A stretch of DNA of 64,000 nucleotides, taken from the NCBI RefSeq assembly GCF_028882275.1, contig NZ_JARBUT010000008.1:215185-279184 (forward strand), read 5' to 3'. The stretch comes from Nocardiopsis sp. N85. GTDB taxonomy: Bacteria; Actinomycetota; Actinomycetes; Streptosporangiales; Streptosporangiaceae. The position numbers and the translations under genes are program-made. The first letter of the stretch is position 1, and every line of letters starts with the position of its first letter. Shown in pieces: positions 1 to 9,090 of this stretch. A model generated the notes under the pieces. It was not told the DNA's origin and ran no database searches. It was given only the letters and a program-made list of their open reading frames with translations.

Positions 1-1
1 C

Positions 2-187
2 GACGTGTTCAGCCGGGGCGCCTACCTGCACGTTCCGCCGGGGGCGCACGACGCGCCCGCGACGCTGGCCGCGTCGGTGGACCGGACGCTGTTCTTCGCG
101 GGCGAGGCGGTCACCGGGGAGAACACCGTGGACGGGGCCTACGACAGCGGGTACGCGGTCGGTGACGACCTCCTCGCCGACCTCTGA
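2..187 (+). CDS. Flavin amine oxidase family protein, C-terminal fragment
   Basis: The frame is open from the left edge of the window, so only the last ~61 residues are present. The stretch LFFAGEAVTGENTVDGAYDSG matches the C-terminal FAD-binding signature of the flavin monoamine oxidase/polyamine oxidase family, where a GEA(T/V)...G.V.GAY.SG motif contacts the flavin. Family members oxidise primary or secondary amines or act as phytoene-desaturase-like enzymes; the substrate cannot be told from this fragment. It stops 136 bp before the next gene, and no clear terminator was seen in that gap. Confidence 0.7.
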   Translation, partial: DVFSRGAYLHVPPGAHDAPATLAASVDRTLFFAGEAVTGENTVDGAYDSGYAVGDDLLADL

Positions 188-323
188 TCCACCCCGGCCT
201 GTGGACGACGTCCCTTCGACCGCGGTTCGTGGTGCAATTGTCCAGAGGCCGCGGGATCGTCTCCTCGTCCGAGGGTCCCCGGCGTCGACCAGAACACGAC
301 GAACACGAGGGGGGTGGTGCCCG

Positions 324-1124
324 ATGACCGATCGCGCGTACGTGATCGCGGGCTCGGAGGCCACGGGGGGCGCCGGCATCCAGGCCGATCTGAGGGCCTT
401 CCAGGAACTGGGCGTCTACGGCACGGGGACGATCACCTGCATCGTCTCCTTCGATCCGAAGGAGGGGTGGGGGCACCGTTTCGTGCCGATCGCCCCACAG
501 GTCATCGCCGACCAGATCGAGGCGGCCACGGCCTGCCACGACCTCGACGTGGTGAAGATCGGGATGCTCGGCACGCCCGACACCATCGACGTGGTCGCCG
601 AGGGCCTGCGGGCGCGGGAGTGGCGCCACGTGGTGCTGGACCCGGTACTGATCTGCAAGGGCCAGGAGCCGGGTGCGGCACTGGACACCGACAAGGCGCT
701 CACCGAGAAGATCCTGCCGCTCGCGACGGTGATCACGCCCAACCACTTCGAGGCCATGACCCTGGCGGGGATGGAGACCATCGAGACCGTCGACGACCTC
801 ATCGAGGCGGCTCGGCGCATCCACGACCTGGGGCCCTCGCACGTGATCGCCAAGGGCGGCGTGGAGCTGCCCGGGACGGACGCGGTGGACGTGCACTTCG
901 ACGGCGAGGAGGTGACCGTGCTGCGCGCTCCCAAGATCGGCGAGGAGCGGGTGAGCGGCGCGGGGTGCACCTTCGCGGCGGCGATCACGGCGGAACTGGC
1001 CAAGGGCGCCGAGGTGGGCGCGGCCGCCGCGACCGCCAAGCGGATGGTCCGCGAGGGCATCGAGCACCGCCTCACCACCCACGCGCCCTTCGCCTCGATC
1101 ACCACGCGCTCCCCAGGCGCCTGA
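324..1124 (+). CDS. ThiD/PdxK-family kinase (hydroxymethylpyrimidine or pyridoxal kinase)
   Basis: A 266-residue ribokinase-fold kinase of the ThiD/PdxK group. It opens with MTDRAYVIAGSEATGGAGIQ, the substrate-binding GxGIQAD region seen in hydroxymethylpyrimidine kinases. It ends with the GxGC anion hole (RVSGAGCTFAAAI, about residues 210-223), whose Cys variant is common to ThiD and one-domain pyridoxal kinases. The ATG at 324 has a G-rich Shine-Dalgarno region just upstream; an upstream in-frame extension to 162 has poor coding character. There is no thi gene beside it, so pyridoxal salvage is as likely as thiamine synthesis. The reaction is ATP-dependent phosphorylation of a hydroxymethyl group in the cytoplasm. 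Confidence 0.8.
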   Translation: MTDRAYVIAGSEATGGAGIQADLRAFQELGVYGTGTITCIVSFDPKEGWGHRFVPIAPQVIADQIEAATACHDLDVVKIGMLGTPDTIDVVAEGLRAREWRHVVLDPVLICKGQEPGAALDTDKALTEKILPLATVITPNHFEAMTLAGMETIETVDDLIEAARRIHDLGPSHVIAKGGVELPGTDAVDVHFDGEEVTVLRAPKIGEERVSGAGCTFAAAITAELAKGAEVGAAAATAKRMVREGIEHRLTTHAPFASITTRSPGA

Positions 1125-1161
1125 CCCGCACCGTCGGCCCCACCCCCCGGGCCGGCCGGCG

Positions 1162-3381
1162 TCAGGCGGAGGTGAGGTGGAGCAGGAGCATCTGGCCGGG
1201 GTCGAGGTTGGGGAGGTGGACGCCGACCCCGGTCAGCACGTGACCGGAGGCGATCGACTCCCCCTTGACGAACCACTCCGGTGGCGACTGCTGCGTGGCG
1301 GTGGGCCGGCCGACGTCCTGGCGCCACCGCAGGCGATAGCGCCGGCCCGGGTGCAATCCGGGCAGACGGACCCGGCCCGGGTGGGTGCGGACCGAGGAGG
1401 TCGGGCGAGCGTAGCGGTAGACGGCCTCCGTGCCGTCACGGGCGACGACGCCGTCCAGTTGTTCGGCGGGATCCGGGTCGTCGGCGTGCACCGGGTCGCC
1501 GGAGTGCAGCAGGGGCCGCAGTTCTCGGTAGAGGGCGATCCAGCGGGTCAGTGCTCCCAGCTCCGCCTCGGTGCATCCGGTGATGTCCCATTCGATCCCC
1601 GGGTGGCCGATGAGCGCGGTCAGGCAGCGCGTCGTGAGGTCGGTGACGCGTCCGGTGGTGTGCGACACCGGTCCGCCGACGTGCCCGCCCACCAGTTCGG
1701 GCGGCAGCAGCAGGCCCGTCCAGCGTTGGATCGACAATCGTTCCAGCGGGTCGTTGACGTCGGAGGCCCACACCCGGTCGGTGTGTTCCAGCACGCTCAG
1801 GTCCACACGGCCTCCGCCGGAGGAGCACGACTCGATCTCCAGTCCGGGATGGCGGTCCCGCAACCGGCGCAGCAGGTCGTGGACGGCCGTGGTCTGTCGA
1901 TGCACGCCCGCTCCGCCGGTGGGTCCGTGGACGGCCTCCAGCAGGTCGCGGTTGTGGTCCCACTTCAGGTGGTGCGGCCGGTACTCGGTGACGAGCGCGT
2001 CCAACCGCTCCAGCAGGTGTGCGGCGACCTCGGGGCGCCCCAGATCGAGGACCTGCTGGTGGCGGGAGGCCCGGGGCAGATGATCCGAGGGGGCCAGGAC
2101 CCATTCGGGGTGCGCTCGGAACAGGTCGGAGTCGGGGTTGACCATCTCCGGCTCCACCCACAGCCCCACCTGCATGCCCAGAGAGCGCACGTGGTCGAAC
2201 AGCGGGTGCAGCCCGTCGGGCCACACCCCCGGGTCCACGGTCCAGTCGCCCAGGCCGGCGGTGTCGTCGCGGCGGCCGCGGAACCACCCGTCGTCGAGCA
2301 CGAAGCGCTCCACCCCGATGCGGGCGGCGGTGTCGGCGAGCCGTCTCAGGGCGTCGAGATCGTGGTCGAAGTAGACCGCCTCCCAGGTGTTGAGCACCAC
2401 CGGTCGCGGTGACGACGGGTGGTGGGGGCGGGCGCGCAGCCACCGGTGGACGCGCGCCGACATCCCGTCCAGTCCTTCGTCCGACCAGGAGAAGCACACC
2501 CACGGGGTGCGGTGGGACTCTCCGGGTCCCAGGCGCGCCTCGCCGGGGTGGAGGAGTTCACCGCCGCCGAGTGCGGCGTCGGCCTGTCCGGCGCCCTCGG
2601 GCAGTCGTTCGGCCAGATGGACGTGATCGCCGCTCCAGGCGACGTGTACGCCCCACACCTCGCCCCGCCGGAATCCGAACCCGGGTGTCCCCGCGACCAG
2701 GAACAGGGTGGCGTCGTGGCCGGTGCGGCCGCGGCGGGCGGCCCGCATCAGCGTGCCCTGGGCGAACTCCCTGCGCTGCGGGGAGCGTTCGCGACACCAT
2801 CGCCCGGTGAGGTCGAGCACCTCGCCCGCCTCCCGGGGCAGGGGCAGGAACACGTGGAGCGCGGCCGGGTTCCACACGCCCTCTCCGGTGTTGGTCACCT
2901 CGTGACGGATCCTGACCAGCCCGTCGGCCTCCACGCGCAGTTCGCCGCGCAGCGCGAGTCCGGCGGCCTCGGCCGCGGCCGTGAAGGTCAGGCGGCCGCC
3001 GACCGGGGTGTCCGGCAGCGGGTCGACGACGACCTCCTCGACCCGCCAGCGGGGATGGGAGGCACGGCCGTCCCGGTCCCCGGAGAGGCCGGGGTGTCCC
3101 GCCCAACCCTCCCCCTGACCGGGGAGCAGGGAGAACGGGAGGGGCTCGTCGATCCTGTTGTGCGGGACGGTCGGCACGGCGGTCGCGGCCAACCCTTCGA
3201 CGTCGGGCAGGTCCGCGCCCCAGTGCAGGACGTACGGGAGCCCCGTGTCGGGCACGCCGAGCACCAGGGCGGTCCCGGCCGCGCGCAGGGCGATGGCCCG
3301 GGGTGTGCGGTCCGGCGGGCGCGGGAGGTCGTGCGGCACGGAGTGTCCTCCGGACTCGTGGGGGGCGATCACGTCCCCCAT
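1162..3381 (-). CDS. Alpha-galactosidase, GH36 family
   Basis: A 739-residue glycoside hydrolase with the GH36 layout: an N-terminal beta-supersandwich, a central TIM barrel and a C-terminal beta domain. The nucleophile Asp lies in LKWDHNRD (about residue 474) and the acid/base Asp in WASDVND (about residue 541). The barrel begins near the RFVLDDGWF motif. No signal peptide is visible, so it probably acts in the cytoplasm on imported alpha-galactosides such as melibiose or raffinose. It is divergent from deoR-galT-galK across a 161-bp gap, so the galactose it releases would feed straight into the Leloir enzymes encoded next door. Family assignment is firm; the exact substrate is not. Confidence 0.9.
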   Translation of the reverse strand: MGDVIAPHESGGHSVPHDLPRPPDRTPRAIALRAAGTALVLGVPDTGLPYVLHWGADLPDVEGLAATAVPTVPHNRIDEPLPFSLLPGQGEGWAGHPGLSGDRDGRASHPRWRVEEVVVDPLPDTPVGGRLTFTAAAEAAGLALRGELRVEADGLVRIRHEVTNTGEGVWNPAALHVFLPLPREAGEVLDLTGRWCRERSPQRREFAQGTLMRAARRGRTGHDATLFLVAGTPGFGFRRGEVWGVHVAWSGDHVHLAERLPEGAGQADAALGGGELLHPGEARLGPGESHRTPWVCFSWSDEGLDGMSARVHRWLRARPHHPSSPRPVVLNTWEAVYFDHDLDALRRLADTAARIGVERFVLDDGWFRGRRDDTAGLGDWTVDPGVWPDGLHPLFDHVRSLGMQVGLWVEPEMVNPDSDLFRAHPEWVLAPSDHLPRASRHQQVLDLGRPEVAAHLLERLDALVTEYRPHHLKWDHNRDLLEAVHGPTGGAGVHRQTTAVHDLLRRLRDRHPGLEIESCSSGGGRVDLSVLEHTDRVWASDVNDPLERLSIQRWTGLLLPPELVGGHVGGPVSHTTGRVTDLTTRCLTALIGHPGIEWDITGCTEAELGALTRWIALYRELRPLLHSGDPVHADDPDPAEQLDGVVARDGTEAVYRYARPTSSVRTHPGRVRLPGLHPGRRYRLRWRQDVGRPTATQQSPPEWFVKGESIASGHVLTGVGVHLPNLDPGQMLLLHLTSA

Positions 3382-3494
3382 GCTCCGGGCGCACCTCGTT
3401 CCCTGTCAACGGATCCGAACTTTTTCCGACATGACCGCCCCTGTGGAAGCGATCTCTCCGGGGATGTTGACACCGGGCCGACCCATGGTGCACC

Positions 3495-3510
3495 GTTTCC
3501 CACAGGAAAC
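3495..3510. promoter_or_regulatory. Putative DeoR-type operator between the alpha-galactosidase gene and the deoR-galTK operon
   Basis: A perfect inverted repeat GTTTCC-CACA-GGAAAC ends 32 nt before the deoR start. A single T-rich half-site (TTTTTCC) lies at about 3421-3427, nearer the alpha-galactosidase start. The position suits autoregulation and joint control of both divergent units. The assignment to the adjacent regulator is inferred. Confidence 0.5.
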
Positions 3511-3542
3511 AACATTTTCCATCATCCACCTCGGGAGAGCGA

Positions 3543-4340
3543 ATGCTCGCCGCCCAACGACAGGAGCTGATCCTCGACCGGATCCGGCGTACCGGCGGCG
3601 TCCGGGTCGCCGACCTGGTCGAGAGCCTCGCCGTATCGGACATGACCGTCCGCCGCGACCTCGACGTCCTGGAGGCCCGGGGCGCCCTGCGCAAGGTGCA
3701 CGGCGGGGCCATGGCCCCCGACGGGGTCCGCACCGAGGAACCCGGGTTCGCCGCCAAGGCCACCCGTCAGGCGGACGAGAAGCACGCCATCGCCCGTGCC
3801 GCGGCCGAGCTCGTCCCCCCGCACGGAGCCGTGGGGCTGTCGGCCGGGACCACCACCGCCCTCGTCGCCGAGTACCTGGTGGACGTCCCCGGTCTGACGG
3901 TCGTCACCAACTCCCTGCGCGCGGCCGAGGTGTTCCACCGCGCCGAACGCCCCGACCGGACGGTCGCGCTGACCGGTGGTTTCCGCACCCCCTCCGACGC
4001 GCTCGTGGGACCGCTCGCGCTCGCCTCGATCCGCGGACTGAACCTGGACGTCCTCGTCCTGGGCGTGCACGGCATGCAGGAGCGCGCCGGGTTCACCACC
4101 CCCAACCTCATGGAGGCCGAGACCGACCGGGCCCTGGTGGAGGCGTCCGCCACCCTCGTGGTGGCCGCCGACCACAGCAAATGGGGCACCGTCGGGATCA
4201 GCACCATCGCCCCCCTGGACCGCTGCGACGTGCTCGTCACCGACGACGGACTGGACCCGGGCTCCCGCGCCGTGCTCGCCGACCACGTGGACCGCCTCGT
4301 GGTCGCCCGGGCCCGCCCCGGAGAGGGGAACGGGTCGTGA
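3543..4340 (+). CDS. DeoR-family transcriptional regulator of the galactose operon
   Basis: A 265-residue DeoR/GlpR-type repressor. Residues 1-57 carry the winged helix with the family signature (RIRRTGGVRVADLVESLAVSDMTVRRDLDVLE). Residues 75-235 form the DeoR C-terminal sugar-phosphate sensor domain, with the typical GTTT (SAGTTTALVAEYL) and VVAADHSKWG motifs. It is the first gene of an operon with galT (GTGA overlap) and galK, so the effector is probably a galactose-pathway sugar phosphate. A palindrome at 3495-3510 is the candidate operator. The ATG at 3543 follows a GGGAGAG Shine-Dalgarno sequence. Confidence 0.88.
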   Translation: MLAAQRQELILDRIRRTGGVRVADLVESLAVSDMTVRRDLDVLEARGALRKVHGGAMAPDGVRTEEPGFAAKATRQADEKHAIARAAAELVPPHGAVGLSAGTTTALVAEYLVDVPGLTVVTNSLRAAEVFHRAERPDRTVALTGGFRTPSDALVGPLALASIRGLNLDVLVLGVHGMQERAGFTTPNLMEAETDRALVEASATLVVAADHSKWGTVGISTIAPLDRCDVLVTDDGLDPGSRAVLADHVDRLVVARARPGEGNGS

Positions 4341-5446
4341 GCCGGACCGCCGCGGACCGGATCCGCACCACCTCGGCACGATTGGCCGACGGCCGGGAGA
4401 TCGTCTACTTCGACGAGGGCGACGCCCCGCCCCGCGTCCCCGCGCCGGATCGACGCGCCCTGCCCCCGGTCACCGCCTCATCGGAGATGCGCTTCGACCC
4501 GCTGCTGCGCGAATGGGTCGTCATCGCCTCCCACCGGCAGGACCGCACCCACCTGCCCGCCGACGACGCCTGCCCGCTGTGTCCCTCGACGGCCGACCGC
4601 GCCACCGAGATCCCCGCCGACGACTACGACGTGGTGGTGTTCGAGAACCGCTTCGCGTCCCTGGTGGCCGATGACGGTCGGATCCTGGACGCGGTCGGCG
4701 AGGTCGAGCGCTCCCGACGGGTGGGCGCGGGTCGCTGCGAGGTGGTGGTGTTCGGCCCCGACCACCGCGCCTCCTTCGCCGATCTCACCCCCCGGAGGGC
4801 GCGGACCGTCCTGGAGGCGTGGACGGAGCGCACCCGGGCGCTGTCCGCGCGGCCGGGGGTCGAACAGGTCTTCTGCTTCGAGAACCGGGGGCCGGAGATC
4901 GGGGTGACCCTCTCCCACCCGCACGGACAGATCTACGCGCTCCCGTTCGTCACCCCGCGCACCCGCAGGATCCTCGACTCGGCGCGGGCCCACCGCGAAC
5001 GCACCGGCGGCGACCTGTTCGCCGACGTGCTGCGCGCCGAACGCGAGGCCGCGCCGCGGGTGGTGGCCCGTGGTGAGCACTGGACCGCGTTCGTCCCGGC
5101 GGCCGCCCGCTGGCCGGTGGAGGTGCACCTGTACCCGCACCGGCCGGTCCCCGACCTGCCCGCCCTCACCGAGGCCGAACGCGACGACTTCGCACCGCTG
5201 TACCTGGACGTGCTGCGCCGCATGGACGCGCTCTTCGGAATGCCGCTGCCGTACATCGCGGCCTGGCACCAGGCCCCGGTACGCGAGGGCCGCGACCTGT
5301 CCCGGCTGCGTCTGGAGCTGTTCTCGGTACGGCGCGCCCCCGGAAAGCTCAAGTACCTGGCCGGGGCCGAATCCGGCATGGGCGTCTTCATCAACGACGT
5401 CACACCCGAGACCATCGCCCGTCGGCTCCGGGAGTCCGCGCCGTGA
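4337..5446 (+). CDS. galT: Galactose-1-phosphate uridylyltransferase
   Basis: A 369-residue HIT-superfamily transferase that exchanges UMP between UDP-glucose and galactose 1-phosphate. The active-site motif HPHGQIY is at about 194-200, with the nucleophilic histidine in HPH. The structural zinc pair CPLC is at about 79-82, and FENRG precedes the active site as in other GalT proteins. The GTG at 4337 overlaps the deoR stop (GTGA), so the two are translationally coupled. The open frame runs far upstream but antisense to no gene and without homologous content. It is followed by galK, again with a GTGA overlap. This is the standard Leloir order. Confidence 0.95.
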   Translation: MSRTAADRIRTTSARLADGREIVYFDEGDAPPRVPAPDRRALPPVTASSEMRFDPLLREWVVIASHRQDRTHLPADDACPLCPSTADRATEIPADDYDVVVFENRFASLVADDGRILDAVGEVERSRRVGAGRCEVVVFGPDHRASFADLTPRRARTVLEAWTERTRALSARPGVEQVFCFENRGPEIGVTLSHPHGQIYALPFVTPRTRRILDSARAHRERTGGDLFADVLRAEREAAPRVVARGEHWTAFVPAAARWPVEVHLYPHRPVPDLPALTEAERDDFAPLYLDVLRRMDALFGMPLPYIAAWHQAPVREGRDLSRLRLELFSVRRAPGKLKYLAGAESGMGVFINDVTPETIARRLRESAP

Positions 5447-6624
5447 AGCCGCCCGGCGCCGGTGCCACCGGGTACGCGGGAAGCGGGGCGGCCACCGCGG
5501 TGCGGGGGTTCCGCGAGGCGTTCGGGTACGCTCCGGCCGGAGTGTGGCGGGCACCCGGGCGGATCAACGTCGTCGGCGAGCACACCGACTACAACGACGG
5601 GTTCGTACTGCCCGTCGCGCTCCCCCACGCCGTGACCGCCGCGGCCGCGCCCCGCGACGACGGCCGCCTGCGGTTCCGTTCCGGTCAGACCGACCGGCTC
5701 TTCGACGCCGACGCCCTCCCGGCCCCCGGCACGGTGACCGGCTGGGCCGCCTACCCGGCGGGCGCGCTGTGGGCGCTGGCCGACTCCGGACGCACCGTGG
5801 GCGGCCTGGACCTGTACGTGGACGGGACCATCCCGGCCGGCGCGGGCCTGTCCTCCTCCGCGGCCCTGGTGTGCGCCACCCTGCTCGCCGCCTGCGGTGA
5901 CACTCCCCCGGCCCGGGAGGAGGCGGCCGGCCTGGCCCAGCGGGCCGAGAACGACTTCGTGGGCATGCCCTGCGGGATCATGGACCAGTCGGCGTCGATG
6001 CTGGCCCGCGAGGGGCACGCCCTGTTCCTGGACGTTCGCACCCTGATCGCCGAACACGTGCCCTTCGACCCCGCCGCGCACGGGCTCACGCTGATGGTGG
6101 TGGACACCCGCGCCCCGCACCGGTTGGTGGACGGTGCCTACGCCGAACGGCGTCGTACCTGTGAGGAGGCCGCCCGTCTGCTGGGGACGACCGCCCTGCG
6201 CGACGTCACCGACCTGCCCGGAGCGCTGGCCGCCCTGCCCGACGAGCGGACCCGGCGCCGGGTGCGCCACGTGGTGACGGAGAACGCCCGGGTCCTCGAA
6301 GCGGTGGTGCTGCTGCGGGCGGGCGAGGTGTCCGCGCTCGGACCGCTGCTCACCGCCTCGCACGTGTCCCTGCGCGACGACTACGAGGTGAGCGTTCCGG
6401 AGGTGGACGCCGCCGTGGACACCGCCCTCGCCGCCGGGGCCCTGGGCGCGCGCATCACCGGAGGCGGGTTCGGGGGGTGCGCGATCGCCCTCGTCGAGGC
6501 CGACCGGGCCGACGGGTGCGCCGACGCCGTCCGGGCGGTCTACGCGGACCGGGGGTTCGCCGAACCCGCGTTCTTCGCCACCGTCCCCTCCGCCGGAGCC
6601 CGGCGGCTGCGCGGGGCGCACTGA
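5443..6624 (+). CDS. galK: Galactokinase
   Basis: A 393-residue GHMP kinase. The galactokinase signature GRINVVGEHTDYNDGFVLP is at about 39-57. The ATP-binding PAGAGLSSSAA motif is at about 131-141 and a C-terminal GGGFGGCAIAL glycine motif at about 342-352. The catalytic Asp sits in CGIMDQSAS. It phosphorylates galactose at O1 for GalT. The GTG start overlaps the galT stop. galE is not in the window, so UDP-glucose 4-epimerase must be encoded elsewhere. Confidence 0.95.
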   Translation: MKPPGAGATGYAGSGAATAVRGFREAFGYAPAGVWRAPGRINVVGEHTDYNDGFVLPVALPHAVTAAAAPRDDGRLRFRSGQTDRLFDADALPAPGTVTGWAAYPAGALWALADSGRTVGGLDLYVDGTIPAGAGLSSSAALVCATLLAACGDTPPAREEAAGLAQRAENDFVGMPCGIMDQSASMLAREGHALFLDVRTLIAEHVPFDPAAHGLTLMVVDTRAPHRLVDGAYAERRRTCEEAARLLGTTALRDVTDLPGALAALPDERTRRRVRHVVTENARVLEAVVLLRAGEVSALGPLLTASHVSLRDDYEVSVPEVDAAVDTALAAGALGARITGGGFGGCAIALVEADRADGCADAVRAVYADRGFAEPAFFATVPSAGARRLRGAH

Positions 6625-6828
6625 TCATGGTGGTCGGTGACCCCTCGGTGAAGCGGACACCGGGATCACCGACGCCACGTCGTCCTCGTCGGCTCGTTCG
6701 GGGCGGGCGCTCCCTCGTCGCCCGCGCCCGGTGGACACGGCGGGGCACGCGCGGGTTCCGCCACGAGCGCGAAGGAGTGCCCCGTTCCGCCCCTCCGCCC
6801 TCCCGTGGGGCGGCCCTCCCCCTCTCGC

Positions 6829-6842
6829 TGGGAGCGCTTCCA
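6829..6842. promoter_or_regulatory. LacI-family operator (TGGGAGCGCTTCCA)
   Basis: A 14-nt imperfect palindrome with the central GCGC and flanking TGGGA/TTCCA. It matches the TGGGAGCGCTCCCA operator known for actinobacterial LacI regulators such as CebR and BglR, with one mismatch. It lies 37 nt before the start of the oxidoreductase gene. No LacI regulator is encoded in this window, so control would come from elsewhere. Confidence 0.7.
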
Positions 6843-6879
6843 TGGAGAATGGGACCGATCACGAGACGAGGGAGCGCGC

Positions 6880-7809
6880 ATGGGTCTGAAGTTCGGGCTA
6901 CTGGGCACCGGCCACTGGGCCGCCGAGACGCAGGGGGCGGCGTTGGCCGCCCACCCCGACGCGGAACTGGTCGGGGTGTGGGGGCGCGACGCGGGGAAGG
7001 CCGGGGCGGTGGCCGACCGGTTCGGGGCGCGGACCTACACCGATGTCGACGCGCTCCTCGCGGACGTGGACGCGGTGGCCGTCGCCCTGCCACCGGACGT
7101 GCAGGCGGAGCTGGCGCTGCGGGCGGCGCGCGCCGGAAGGCACCTGTTGCTGGACAAGCCCCTGGCGCTGACGACCGCCGCGGCCGACGCGGTCGTCGCC
7201 GAGGTCGAGGCGCGCGGGCTGGCGTCGATGGTGTTCTTCACCAACCGGTTCTCCGACGGGATCGACGCCTTCGTGCGCGAGTCCGCCGCCGAGGGCGGCT
7301 GGCAGGGGGTGCGGGCGACCCTGTTCGCGTCGATCTTCACACCGGGGAACCCCTACGGCGCCTCCCCGTGGCGCAGGGAGAAGGGCGGCCTGTGGGACGT
7401 GGGCCCGCACGTGTTGTCGGTGGTACTGCCGGTGCTGGGCCCGGTCGAGGCGGTGGCGGCGATGGCCGGGCCGAACGACACCGTGCACCTGCTCACCCGG
7501 CACCGGGGCGGTGCCGTCGGCACGTTCGCGGTGACCCTGGACGCACCGGAGCGGGCGCGGGGTTTCGAGGTGGTCCTGTACGGCGAGGCGGGCCGGGTGT
7601 CGGTGCCCGACGGGGATCGGACGGCGGTGTCGGCCTTCCAGGTGGCGATCGACCGGTTGCTCGCACAGGTGGCGGGCACCCCCGGCGACCCCCTCGACGT
7701 GCGGTTCGGACGTGAGGTGGTGGCGGTGTTGGAGACCGCCGAGGTCGCCCTGCGCGAGGGGCGCACCGTGGACGTGGGGAAGGCCACCGGGGCGTCCCCG
7801 GTGGCCTGA
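6880..7809 (+). CDS. Gfo/Idh/MocA-family oxidoreductase
   Basis: A 309-residue NAD(P)-dependent sugar or inositol dehydrogenase. The Rossmann fold begins at residue 4 with FGLLGTGHWA, and the DKPLALT motif (about residues 92-98) holds the conserved Lys of the EKP-type signature. The C-terminal domain carries the GGLWDVGPH motif with the substrate-binding His. The ATG at 6880 is preceded by GACGAGGGA; the frame stays open 75 nt upstream but crosses the LacI-type operator at 6829-6842. The operator and the upstream gal genes suggest carbohydrate metabolism; the substrate is unknown. Confidence 0.85.
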   Translation: MGLKFGLLGTGHWAAETQGAALAAHPDAELVGVWGRDAGKAGAVADRFGARTYTDVDALLADVDAVAVALPPDVQAELALRAARAGRHLLLDKPLALTTAAADAVVAEVEARGLASMVFFTNRFSDGIDAFVRESAAEGGWQGVRATLFASIFTPGNPYGASPWRREKGGLWDVGPHVLSVVLPVLGPVEAVAAMAGPNDTVHLLTRHRGGAVGTFAVTLDAPERARGFEVVLYGEAGRVSVPDGDRTAVSAFQVAIDRLLAQVAGTPGDPLDVRFGREVVAVLETAEVALREGRTVDVGKATGASPVA

Positions 7810-7832
7810 GCGGAAAGGCGGTGGGCCGTCGC

Positions 7833-8099
7833 CTAGGTGGCGGCCCCCCTGGCGTTCCTGGCGTACATCCCGTCGGCGAGGTAGATGATCGCTGCGGCGA
7901 CCAGAACCTGAACGATCAGGATGATCAGCCACATGGTGGTGAAGAAGCTCGCGATCCAGCCTCCGAGAAAGGCCGCCACGATACCCAGGAGCAGGGTCAG
8001 CCAGATCGGCAGGTGCTGTTTCCCGGGCACGACGAGACGGCCGAGCGCGCCGATGATCAGACCGACGATGATCGCGCTGATGATTCCGGTGATCTCCAA
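7833..8099 (-). CDS. GlsB/YeaQ/YmgE-family small membrane protein
   Basis: An 88-residue integral membrane protein with three hydrophobic segments (about 5-22, 32-52 and 56-75). The N-terminal G(x)6GxxGR pattern, IIGALGRLVVPGKQ, is characteristic of the transglycosylase-associated (GlsB/YeaQ) stress proteins. The start is a TTG at 8099 behind an AGGGGGGA Shine-Dalgarno sequence. The family is linked to envelope and general stress responses but its biochemical role is not settled. It converges on the Gfo/Idh gene 23 nt away. Confidence 0.85.
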   Translation of the reverse strand: MEITGIISAIIVGLIIGALGRLVVPGKQHLPIWLTLLLGIVAAFLGGWIASFFTTMWLIILIVQVLVAAAIIYLADGMYARNARGAAT

Positions 8100-8227
8100 G
8101 ATTCCCCCCTACGGTCGGACGTTCTCACCCCTTCCCCATAACGGAGTGTCGAATCATCGTCACAACAGCACAGAAAGAACCTTTTGTGACCGCTTGGAGG
8201 TAATAGTCCTCCTCCGTGAACCCGGGG

Positions 8228-8866
8228 TCAGCCCCGACGGTGCGGCCACGAGGCGTCGTGGTCGGCCCGGGACCCCCGGTACTCCCCGTGCTCGTCGAGG
8301 TCGGCGCGCCGGTGCGTGGGCCGTGGACCGCCCCCGGCCGGAACGTCGCCCAGTCCGGTGGCGGCGAGGAGGATCGCCCACAGCAGGCGTCCCGACCGGC
8401 TGCGGCGCACCTCGCCCTCCGGGCGCAGGGCCGCGTAGGCGGTGAGCATCGGCAGGAACGTCACCGCTCCGATCACCGCGGCGCCCAGCCCCGCGTTCGC
8501 GTCGCGTGCGGACCAGAGCACTCCGGCGAGGGCCGCCACCGGGATCACGCCGAGGAGCACCGCCCACAGGACGCGGTGTCCGCCCCACTCGGACAGTCCG
8601 CGCCCCAGCGCGCTCAGCGGCTTGACGATCGCCCACAGCAGCACGGGACCCAGGAGCAGGCACAGGCCGACGAAGCCCGACAGACCGACGAAGGTCATGT
8701 CGAGACCGCCGGTGAACAGCCCCACCGTCAGTAGGAGCGCGAGCACGATCCAGCACAGGGTGTACACCGCGAGGGAGATCCACCCGCGCCACCGGGTGCC
8801 GAGCCCGCCGACGTACTCCGGTTCGAACGGTCTCCGTCGCTGATCGGCACTACCGCTCGCACTCAT
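8228..8866 (-). CDS. Multi-pass membrane protein, unknown function
   Basis: A 212-residue hypothetical protein. After a short polar N terminus it has about five hydrophobic segments (roughly residues 28-50, 55-78, 92-112, 120-135 and 150-168) and an Arg/His-rich cytoplasmic tail. I chose the ATG at 8866 because a strong AGGAGG Shine-Dalgarno sequence precedes it; the frame runs 48 codons further upstream without one. No family is recognised. A small GGAGG/CCTCC hairpin at 8196-8212 follows its 3' end. Confidence 0.65.
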   Translation of the reverse strand: MSASGSADQRRRPFEPEYVGGLGTRWRGWISLAVYTLCWIVLALLLTVGLFTGGLDMTFVGLSGFVGLCLLLGPVLLWAIVKPLSALGRGLSEWGGHRVLWAVLLGVIPVAALAGVLWSARDANAGLGAAVIGAVTFLPMLTAYAALRPEGEVRRSRSGRLLWAILLAATGLGDVPAGGGPRPTHRRADLDEHGEYRGSRADHDASWPHRRG

Positions 8867-8983
8867 CCGGGACCTCCTCGGTGACGGCCCACGGCGCGGA
8901 CCACCCCCAGGGTAACGAGCGGACCGAAAGCCCGAGAAGCGCGAATCCGGTAACGGTCCGACCACACGATCGCGTTCCACCGG

Positions 8984-9000
8984 TTCTGCCGTCCGCAGAA
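8984..9000. promoter_or_regulatory. PopR-type operator upstream of the popR-like gene
   Basis: The inverted repeat TTCTGC-N5-GCAGAA contains TCTGCC-GTC-CGCAGA, one mismatch from the TCTGCC-N3-GGCAGA box I recall for Streptomyces PopR. It lies about 90 nt before the popR-like start and suggests autoregulation. Confidence 0.6.
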
Positions 9001-9090
9001 GCCCCTCCACAGGCCTCCCCCGAGAGGAACCGGGAGACGTAGGCTCGGAACAGAACCGTGTGCGCCCAGAGCACCAGACCGGAGGCCCCG

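Noticed and set aside
3158..4336. N-terminal extension of galT over the deoR gene
   Set aside because: The sequence before the GTG at 4337 is Arg/Pro-rich shadow of deoR; the overlap start fits normal GalT length.
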